Positions 43,702-55,000 of a stretch of 64,000 bases of DNA are shown here, one piece after another. The notes under the pieces were generated by a model, which saw only the letters and a list, made by a program, of their open reading frames with translations, was not told the DNA's origin and did not search any database. The first letter of the stretch is position 1. The number at the start of each line of letters is the position of its first letter. The position numbers and the translations under genes are program-made. The stretch spans positions 39,121,570 to 39,185,569 of the forward strand of contig CM046294.1 of the NCBI GenBank assembly GCA_025267735.1, written 5' to 3'. This DNA is from Mactra quadrangularis. Its lineage: Eukaryota > Mollusca > Bivalvia > Venerida > Mactridae.

Positions 43702-46000
43702 TGGTTATTTTTACCATTGTTACCATTTTCAATTGTGATAATATATATGCTATACATGTTCATAAAAATTGCGTGAAATTGAATTTTACTAAGATTTTAT
43801 ACATCATTATATTCATAATAAATGCTACAATTTAAAAAACAGATACAACCAGTATGATTAAAAAAAAAGGTGCTATTGTGATGATCGTCGATTTTTTTCG
43901 AAATTGTACTCTTACATTGGCAAATGGTATTGATCATGAGAATTATATTTGGACCACACACACATTAGTTTCAGTGTTAGAATTCTAGTAAGAGAGACTT
44001 GATACAATTAATAAGGAAAGTTTTAACCCCATCATTGCATAATATGTTTATATGATTACTAGTTTCGTTGTATCTTAATATAATTGTTTATAGTTTATTT
44101 TGTTAATAAAACGTCATTATACATATTTAACATAGTTTACTTTGTTTTGGTATTTTGTAGTACCTGTGTGGTGGAGCAATGTAATTTTTAAACATGGAAA
44201 CAAAGAACTATTGCATGCTCTAACCATAACGAGTTTGAATATTATAATAGGAATAATAGTGTTTAACAAATTAGTAAACAAAACGCGGTAATACGTTGTT
44301 AACTTAATATAATAAAAAAACTGTTCGTTATTCATGTTCAACTTTCCACCGAAGAGAAAGAATTTTTATCATTTTATACATTAAAGCTTATATAAATCGT
44401 CCAACAATATACCATAACATTTACAACAGCTGAAAACACATGCGAATAAAATGTTAAATGCAAGTGTTTTAGTATTTTAGCAAGATGTGAATGAAATGCC
44501 TGAAAGTACCAAATTTACGGATCAAACAAAAAACAAAACGTATGTACAAATGAAAGCGAACAATTCGTACTAATTTAAACAAAGAATTATGAACACATGA
44601 AAATTATCTTGAGGAATTTAGCTGGCATAGTAATTGGTATTATATTTCCTCATAAAACAAAAACATAAAATTGTATTTGTTGATTGGTAAAAGTCTAAAA
44701 GGTGACAAGTATTTAACGTCTAAAAACCTTTATTTAGATAGTAAACTTTAACCTTAACAATGCAACAGGAAGTTTCAAACTTTAACACATTTTGGTTTCT
44801 GAAGCACGTCATACAGTTTAAAAAAATATTCATAATTCAATAGATACTATTACAATTGTCAAATAATTGGGTTTTTGTAAATTTTACTTTCTAATCTACG
44901 TTTTAAAAATTGACAGCAGTAAAGAGGGTGAAAATTATAACATGAGTATTATTATTTTAGTTTCCGAGAATACAGGGATGCTGCTTTCATGTATAAAACA
45001 TGTAATAAATACATACACCATTTGTATCAATGTAATACTATTTTCTATATTGGTATATAGATTGCTATGTTAGGTACATTGCTTTCGCTCATGACGTTTT
45101 GTTCTTGTTGTATAATACTGCTTTATTGACTAGCATGATTTAGTTGAATCATTTTTTCAACGTAATCATGTTTGTCAATATGACTTGTAAAAAGTTTAAC
45201 AGCAAAAACGTAACATTTTGTACAGATTTAATTAGAAACAACAGCATTTGTTTAACAAAGATCAAGTTTTATTTTAAGTTGTTAATATATTATATGAATT
45301 AACAAAATATAGAATAATCTAATGTTTCACCAACCAGATATCAATTTCTGACTTTAAATGAATTATTTCTTTGAAGTTGCAACATACTTTCTATTGAAAA
45401 TAAACGTAAACACCAAGATGTTTAGGTGAAACTAACGTCTGTATAAAACAGACGAAGCAAAAACATGTAAGTATAATTTGTCTACACAGACAATTTATTA
45501 CTGAAACACACTCCATATCTATCAATAATTAGTAAAGTAGTTTAAGCAGATTCCTGAATACATGCATTCTAAGAAACATATTGATAGTGATATTTTGCAA
45601 ACAACCATACACATGTTTTAGTTCGCCAAGTCTGGTTTAAATTGGATTGTTGTTCAGTCAGTCGGGATATTATTGGATTGTTGAATTTGACTAATACATT
45701 CTTTTTGCCTGTTACAAATGTGTTTTAGAGGTCGTTCAAACAGTAAACTAACTAATAATAGTCTTTATGTTGTCTTGTAATATTAAGCTCATATTTTCAG
45801 TTTTCCGATTATTTAGAAAAATACATAACGAAAAAGAATTGATTGTCACAACTTGATCACAGTTGATATCTCTCTAGAATACTTTATTCACCGGTTAAAT
45901 AGTCATAATGTAGACAATATTGAGAAAACAGTACACAAATACTCAAGTCCATTGTGCCGCGGTGTAACTTTTATTCATTTCGAACAACACATTGTCAACT
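43702..46000. other. Gene-poor stretch downstream of gene B
   Basis: Nothing recognised apart from a short hairpin near 45437 (CGTCTGT and ACAGACG). A TTTATT at 45970-45975 gives an AATAAA on the minus strand about 25 nt after the gene B stop and could be its polyadenylation signal. Confidence 0.4.
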
Positions 46001-46059
46001 TTAAAAGACTTCTACTTTTAAGTTTTCATACGCGTCTTTTCTTTCCTCGAGTATGTTAC
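46001..46059 (-). CDS. Gene B exon 13: C-terminus, YENL
   Basis: 59 nt, phase 1 in, acceptor AAATGCAG, stop TAA at 46001-46003. Encodes NILEERKDAYENLKVEVF. Same length as gene C 3457-3515, and the YENLK core and VF end are shared. Confidence 0.78.
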
Positions 46060-49000
46060 CTGCATTTAAAAACAATATTAGAATGAGGATTAATAAAGTT
46101 AGATAAATAACTAACAGAAACAAATACTCATTTACTTTATAGTAATTTACTTTAGTTCGATCGTGAAACAATGTATTTTAATTTTGAATTGTCATTCTGA
46201 TACGGACTCCAGTGCTGAACAAATGCGATAAAGGTCCTTGATCAATAAACACTAACAGCAATTTTAATACAATTTAAACCAACACTGAGCTTGGTATGCA
46301 ATGATTATCAATTAACATCGTCACAACTCGGCCTGACTTAAAACATGAATTATCACAGTGACGCAACTATTAAGGCCTCCATGTATATCATAATGGAAAA
46401 CAAATGTTCGCAGTCTACATAATTTCAAGTAAATGTCTCTTCGGTTTCGAAATTTTTGAAGTGTGCAAACATGAGCAGAATTATTTTATTAATTTTATGT
46501 GCTTGTCCTTAATGTTTTAATATTGTTGCTGTTTCTACTCTGACTGCAATTATTAACATATCCAAGATCGTACTGATTATAAAAAATATTAATTATAATA
46601 GTGTATTTTAATAACACTGTCATACGCTTATTATCTAAAAAGTCATTTTGTTTTTATTAGAAATTGCACACGACGAATTATGGTGACATATAAATGTACG
46701 TCGAGGCATGTGGCTAAAATATGTAAATAGTTAAGAAAGTAAAAATACTTTACCTGCTGCGGCTGTTAGCTGAATTTGCTCTACTGATGAACGCTGTGCA
46801 GATTCGTTATTTCTCTGATCCATAATTTCGTACTCAGGATCACTGAAAGGAAGGTATCGTATAACATGACACAATATACACTTACCTTAAACAAAAAGAT
46901 CTGTAATTTGTATTATATTAAATGACATGCGCGAATAGACTGAAACGTAAAACAGTTGATTGTATTCTTGATATTAACTGAGCCGAATAAAATTAATATA
47001 ACTTATAAATCAGCAAGTTACACCAGACACTAACAAATCATATTGACGCGTTGAAAATTGATGATAATACTAATTATACTCAACTACTGTAATTGCTATT
47101 GATGTAAACAATTACGCAAGTTAAATATACACTGGAAGTAGTGGATAATACAGTATTCCTGATCTATACCAATGATACAAATTTTGATTAATTAAATAAC
47201 CACCTGTATGATAAACATGTTTGTAGACATTATGATTGTACCTGGTAATATTGTTGTAAAAATTCTCTTCAGCTGCATTGTTGATTCCTTTGTCTTCACT
47301 GAAATAAAGAATGCTTCATATATGTCTCACAATTACAATCTCTTTTACATACCCGGTACTTAATCATAATTGTAAATGCAGTTTGAATAATTCTTCGTTT
47401 GGCATGTACCGGTATGTGCCTCAATTCAATAACGTCGCACATATTTTTACAACTGAATATAACATGAGACAAAAACGTTTCATCGTGAAATAAATATTAT
47501 ATAATCATTGATAAAATGAACATTTTACATTAGAATTGTATCTTGGTGTTTTTTTTTAAACTATAATTCATACAACAAAACGAAAGTTAAACACTTTTGG
47601 CATAAACGTAGGTAATACTCTAAAATATAACACTCACTATGTCCTGATTGCCGACTTCGTAGAACATGCTGAAATTCAGAATCTGAAGTATTTAACTTAT
47701 TGCTATGTAAAACAAAATGTGTGTGTATTAAAGGATTATGTCCCAATTTAATTTAATGTTAAGATGATACTACGTGTTATATCGACTTAACTTCTTAGTA
47801 CTATATATACTATTTTTAAATGTAAATGGGGAGTTATACTTATTTTGTAAATATATGTCTTATACCAATTAACGGTTACCCATGATCGAATGATATTAAC
47901 ACTTGACTGATACAATTTGGAGAGTCAACTTTGAGGTGGCTCCTTTTACATCAAAATCAACTTTTTGTGACGTTGAACTACATACTTAATATTAAATAAC
48001 TCGTATGCTGCGGAATCTAGAGTTATTATTAGATTGCGTTATCCATTATCTAGCTGAATTAATTTGTGATAATGTAAATACAATGATAGATGGCTTTGTG
48101 TTATAAACTTACCATTTATAAAACCGTTTCGCCTGAAGACAAATACTGCAACTGCCACTAAAACAGCTATTCCAACAGTTAAACTAATGATACCTCCGAT
48201 CAACAGTCCAGATGTACAACTGCATTCCCCTTTTCAAAACAAATAAGAACATATAGTGATATAAAATGCTATTTGTCCTATGAAATCATTTTTTTTTCTT
48301 GACAGCAAGTGATACTAATAACAGTTTTAATGTACTACACACAAAAGGCATAATAATGGTGGCATATTTCTGCCATTAGATAACCAGATAACTAACTAGT
48401 TAATCAGGTGTTTAACTATTTACGGTAAATAGTTAACCTCTGAATTAACTAGTTTGTTATATGGTTATCTGCATTATTTCAATGTCTTAGATTGTATACG
48501 CATATCTCCTCTTTATACACGACAAATTAACAAAAGTGGATAAGACAAGCATAATTAATCTGTGTTATTATGTTAAACACCGAACTTTATTACACACAAA
48601 GAGGTGGCAATTTTTCTTATTCACAGAATATCAATAATCATACTAAGCAACTCAAAAACCTGAAATGTCGTTACCCTTTGTCACTGCAATCAGCTCTTGT
48701 GACTCGGAGGAATTGCCCTCTCTATTTGAAGCAAAGATGACAATATCATACTGAGTGACCTCTGTTAATCCAGTCAATGAAAGTTCCATTTTTTGTTCTT
48801 CATTTTCAGAAACTTTAACATATTTCCAATATGAATCAGAACTCTTCTTATATTTTATATAAAATGTTTGCGACAGCCCACCATCAAAATCTGGTTCCCA
48901 TTCCAAATGTATTGATGATATTGTAGTGTGACCTTCTATATATCCGAAGTTTATCGGAGGATTGGGTTTATCTGAAAGAAATAAAACGAGGAAACAAGTA

Positions 49001-52000
49001 TGCATGATCTTAATAAATGCAACAATACTACTAAAACTAAGTGTAACACAGAAAATTGATTGGTTTGTATTCTACAACACCAGAATTGCAGAAATCCCTT
49101 TCTCACAAATTTGTAGGAAGGCTGATAAAACATCACTTTGTAAAGATCATTCAAACAATAGAATGGAATATTATGAATCCTTGAAATTTAAAACACATTT
49201 GTGAAAATATAAAAGTTCGTTGCAAACTATAGTCTATAATCAAATGACACTACATGATAGTCAGCTTTCCTTCTCTAATGCAATAAGTGTAAAATACATT
49301 ATATTACTCATTTACACAAGCACATATTCACATTAGCTTTAAGTAAGATCACCTTGAATATTATGCTTATAGATGAAAAATGTTATTACCATATGGCGTC
49401 ATAGAATAATATTGTTCAAAGTGACCATGATCATTTTCTACATTTACTTTATAACTTGTAAAATCATCTATACCAACACTATGTATAGTTAAATTGGACT
49501 GGACACCGGATGAGGTCATTGAATAGATCCCATTTTCTTTAAGTAAAGTCCATGTTCCGTTTACAAGTTTATACCATTTAAAAGAAGGTGGCGGAAAGGC
49601 GATAACATCGACTGCTATTGTAATTGGTATACCAGTGTCACTTTTTATATCTATATCAACGTCTTTAGTAGCTCTTGGACGACCTGATTAAGATTATGGT
49701 CAAAATATGTTTAACCATAGCAAAAAAGTAAAGTATTCGATACAAAGATCCGACACAAACATGCAAAGGGTTATTTACGTACGTATTTTCATTAATTAAA
49801 GAGAGAGCACTTATATATATGTAAGCTTTATCTAAGTCTAAAACGCACAAAAATAAAATTATATGTAGTAGAGCATACAGTTCAATAAATTATGTGCTAT
49901 ATTTAAATTGAAAAGTATAACCTTGCCAAAGTAGCGCATATAATTTTATAACTTACAGGCGCAAATCAATAGTAAGCCAAATCAATGACTAGTCAAAGTC
50001 AATTTTTAAAAGTTTCTTAAACTTCAATAATAAAAAATGCAGTATAAAACTTACATGTGACAAATAGTTGCACGAAATCTACGGAGCTTATTACACTATT
50101 ATGGGCATTCACAGCATAACAAATATATAATCCTGCATCTGAACAAGTTCCCTTGACTATGTTGTATTCCAAAGTATTTGAGGTTTTTATCTTCACTGGT
50201 TTACCGTCATGATTCAGTGTCATTATAGCCTCTGGATTACTATCAGCATTACAAATAAATCTAAGTGGATCATTTTCATTAGCAGTCACAACATATTTTG
50301 TAAAGCTGTCTATAGCAAACGATGTTATGTTTGCATCATCTGTCAAAAAAAATGCATTTGCTAATACCAAATAGTCTTATGATATTAAAAAATAACGGTA
50401 CGGAGACAAACAACATGGTTGATTTATATGACTTAGGTTAAAACACCCATTTCATTTATATAAATCAGGAACTGGCATACTTATGATATTGATTGATGGG
50501 AGTTTGGGGTATATACTTTTTCACAAAAAGCTAGTCTAAAGTCTAAATTGAATATATCAAACGATAGCTTATAATAGTGTGGTGATTTAATACAACGAAG
50601 AGATTGTTCTATGTAAAACACAAATGTTAATTATTCAAAGTTTCAGTGGGATTAACTCTCCTCTTTTTAAGGGGCTTTTACATAGATTAACTAAACAATA
50701 TTCACGTTGAAAAATGATTTTAGTGTTTTAGTGAACACTCTTTATATTGTATTTTTTGAGAATTTTACGTATATTTAAAAAGAAAAAAACACAATATATT
50801 GTATTCGCAAATGTATTAATATGACATTTTGATTATAATAAAGGTTAGAATGTGTTCATATATTTATCATATCGATGTCAAACATAAATAACTTGTAAAT
50901 TACATTAAACTAGTACATGTTTAAATAATTAATAAATTTGTAACATACTTACAAAAGACGTCAAGGTAAAAACTCTGAGTAGAGTGACCAATGTATGATT
51001 TACTATCACCACTTGGTGTCATGACATTTAAAGCATTGCAGTAGTAATATCCAGCGTCACTTCTCTTTAATGATGATATATACAATTGTTATCCGTCCCA
51101 TTTTTTGTTATCTTTTTCCCTTGTCCATCGAGTTGATGTTTGAGCAGGTACTCCAGCTGTATACAGGCAATTGATTTCGAGCTCTTCGCCTATATGCTTT
51201 GATATGTTTTTCATTCTTGCGACTGTCGGTGGAACTACAATGTTACAAAACACTTATTTAACAACATAGTCGTTTATGTAAATATCGATTGCTATGTAAA
51301 GAGTTTTGTCACTGTTTTCAAAATAATTTGACATAATCTCTTATCCAATTTCAGGAACACATATTGCAAGTTGTTGGAAGTAAGCTGCAAAGGGTGTTAT
51401 AACCTATAAAGGCTATTTAGTGATATTTTCTTTTGGGATTTCATGTGTTTACTGATTTAGTGTGTTTCCGCTATAAACTATATAATACTCGCATACTGGT
51501 ATCGATTGAGTAATCACTTGATTTAGTTTTACTTACACAACACGTTTAACAATATATCCGAGCTTGATTTCACTGGACCTGTATTGACAGAGTTACTTGC
51601 TTCACAAAATATCTTTACATTATTGTCTTGCCGTGTTGGTACAAAACGTAGAATACTTGTTGTTATACTTAAATCATTATAATCAGTCGTTGTAGTTATA
51701 TTTTCGGTTATCTGCATTATATCATTACTGTTACCATTTGGATGTCTATACCAATATACAGAGGCAGCAGGTCTTGCTGTCGATGAAGTACATGCTAATA
51801 CTACTGCTGTGTTTTCCTTGACGTTAAAAACTGAGTTAGCAGGTGACATTGTAACTGATATTACTGGAGCTAAAATATTGATTATTAAGTATAGTATAAT
51901 AAACTGAATAAGAAAAATATTCGCAGTCCATTAAATAATTTCAAAAAAGAAAAGAGTCAGGTAAAATATCCTATAAACTTATAATATCAAATTATTCTCA

Positions 52001-55000
52001 ATCTTTTAACTATGCATTTTGTACTTAACAAATATTATTAGTTACAGTATGCTCGTGAATATGTTAATTATTTAATTACATTGAATTTCTTTATAAAACG
52101 GACCAATTCATCTCAATATTATATTTTAAACAGAAAACATAATGTAAATCGTACCTGTTATTTTGATAACCCAGTTTGATCCTCGTCCTTCTGTCTGACC
52201 AAACGGTGTACACATATACATGTCATCAATTCAAATAAATCAATTATGAAAAATCACCAAGTTCAATTTACTCAGGTTAAATGCAATTAATGACATTGTC
52301 AATAAATCATAAGATTGATACATACCTTTTACTTTAACAATCCAGTTTGAACCTGTACCTTCTGTCTGACCAGACGGTGTACACATATACATGTCATTAT
52401 GTTCACTTCTTTGTACATTTAATATCATGACTTGATATACAGTATTGTTACATGTGTATATATATTTACTTGTATTGTTTAGGAATCTTGTACCCTGCGT
52501 AGTACATTGTCCATTCAGTATACCCATAGATGTTGTTTTTAATCCCATGTTCTTGTTCCAGTTGACATAAGCTACATCAGATGATACTCTACATATTAAT
52601 GTTACATTTTCTCCTTCTGTTATCTCTTTGATACTAAACGTTATTGTTGAATCACAATTACACTGATGTCCTTCTGGAACAAAATATATAAATAACGATA
52701 TATGGTGTAATGATATGTCAATACACAAAATACATTGATCTTCTTTCATAACATATTATCAATGAAATAAACACCTGTGTGTCAGGATAAATTTTAACAT
52801 ACAATAAGTACAATATATGAAACGAGTTGATGCATTTGACAAAAATATACACACATGTAATATATATATATACAAAAATAAATATTCCGTGTGGCTAACT
52901 GGTAAACGTTTAAAATCAGTATTTTGCACGGTGTGAATACTAATGATTACTGCTATTTTGGAAATTAAAACATTGACCAATTGTTTAAATAGCAAATAAT
53001 ATGGTATCTTTCAGTATAGATTATTCATAGCAATGCATTGATGAATTGCAAGTTTATTTACTTTATATGATAACACATAAGATTAGTTTCTTCTATTTTT
53101 TATACATTCTTTTAGACATTTTTTAATAGCCGAATGTTAACTTCATTTGTCATACATAGTGAGCTATAAAACTGCATATTACAATGTAAAATACATCTCA
53201 TGTATATATTATTATGTAGATAATGCACTACAGATAAAATTAAAATATACCTGAAACTACATAAATCATCCATGTTGATCCTGTTCCATCAGGTTGTACA
53301 GCATCTCTACAAGCCAAGATACGGTTATTAAAACTTCCTTGTATGGAATGTATGGTGACCAGGTGTACTGTACTGTTACAAGTATATGCATATTTATTTG
53401 CATCACTAAGAAAAGATTCAGAATAAGATGGTGACACTGTACATGTTCCATTCTTATAACTCATCAATGATGTTCCTGTAGGTCCTGATAGGTATGTCCA
53501 TCTGGTTAAATTTGTTGTGGGTGATACGTTGCATATTAATCTAACATCGGCCTCAGTTGTTACCTCAAGCACATTCATAACTAAAGATAAAGACTGGCTA
53601 CTACAGAATAGAACTGAAAAAAAGACCGACTTCTGTAGAATAGAACTGAAATTTAAATGCTTAGGAAATCTTTTGTGAACGAACTTATTTGGGGTATAAT
53701 ATAATAATATTGCTTATAGAAGAAATAAGATAAAACAGTTCTTATGATACATTAAATGTTTTTTCAAGAGAATTACTCTTTACGTTTGTTTTAGATATGT
53801 TTGGTTTTCGAAATTAAACTTTCATTAGAAATCCATGACGCTGTTTTCAAACGTGATAATGTTAAATACAGTGTTTAATTGCAATAGTGCATTTATACAG
53901 GGATCCTATATTAGAAGGACATTTAACGGAGGGAAACTAACGGAAGTTCCCGGTCGTAGCGGGACAATGCAAGAGCTTCGTTCCGTTTCATCCACCATTT
54001 TCACGAAAGGCCGTCGTAAAAGGCAAGCTACTTATATCCTCGTGTATCCACTTTAAACTAATCCATCGAATAATGTTTATGTTCTCATTAAGAAAATTAT
54101 GTAAAACAGTCATAAATAAGTTGGTCTTTAATGACAAAATTGTCCAACTTTGATAATTTTTGCGTTTATTCTACGGCCTTAATTATCGGCCCAAGTGTGA
54201 CAAATATGTGAAATGGTGACACATCGAAAATCTAGGCTGCACTCTAGCGCAATATCTGAGTGAAACGGTCAATAAATTTGTATTTGAGTTGGTTTTATGG
54301 TTAGATCTGTGATGTTTGAAGTAATATAGTCACCTAATTGTTCGAAATTAGCTAGCTTTGGTAATCAATTTCCTCTTTAAATATGGCCATTTTCGGCTAA
54401 AACCAACGATTTTTATGGATTGAATACCTGTATGGGCATTTTTAATTACCAAATTGTGAGTTCAATACGCGTTTAAATAGCATATTGTTTGCAATAATGT
54501 GGAAATAATACATTGAAAATTGGTTTCCGTTAAACCTTTTTCTTGCATATGCATGATTAAACCTTAAACGCAACTTAAAAAAACCCCATCCCATTTCCTT
54601 GCTAAATTTTACATATATTTTAGAACTATTGAACTTAATCATGGACCCTGTTAATATTGTATCCTTAATTAAATGTGTTCTAATGCACTGTTTTAATTAC
54701 CAAAGAGCGATCGGTTTATTGTGTTTTGAAGGATAATGACTATTAGTCTGGATTACCTGCCCCTTCCCACTATTGTTATCGGGTCAGGCAAGTCGTAATC
54801 ATGGTGGCCTTCTTAGTAATTATTCAGGTATTAAGTTTTTTTGGTCTTGCATGATCATTTGTTGACGATAGTTACTTTAGTAGGAGTTTGATACCATATA
54901 GGTCATTCGATTTCTATTTTTCTGATTACACGTGTATTTAGCGAACGATTGCAACAAACATGTCTCGCTTGAACACAATTCGGACTTGGATTAATCTCGA

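Noticed and set aside
43547..43835. Arg/Ser-rich open frames on both strands near the right end of the 2.2-kb element
   Set aside because: They come from the palindromic GAGCGCTC cluster and not from a conserved protein.
53614..53645. Alternative acceptor for gene B exon 2
   Set aside because: A short duplication creates a second TTTCAG 32 nt upstream, but its use would shift the frame.
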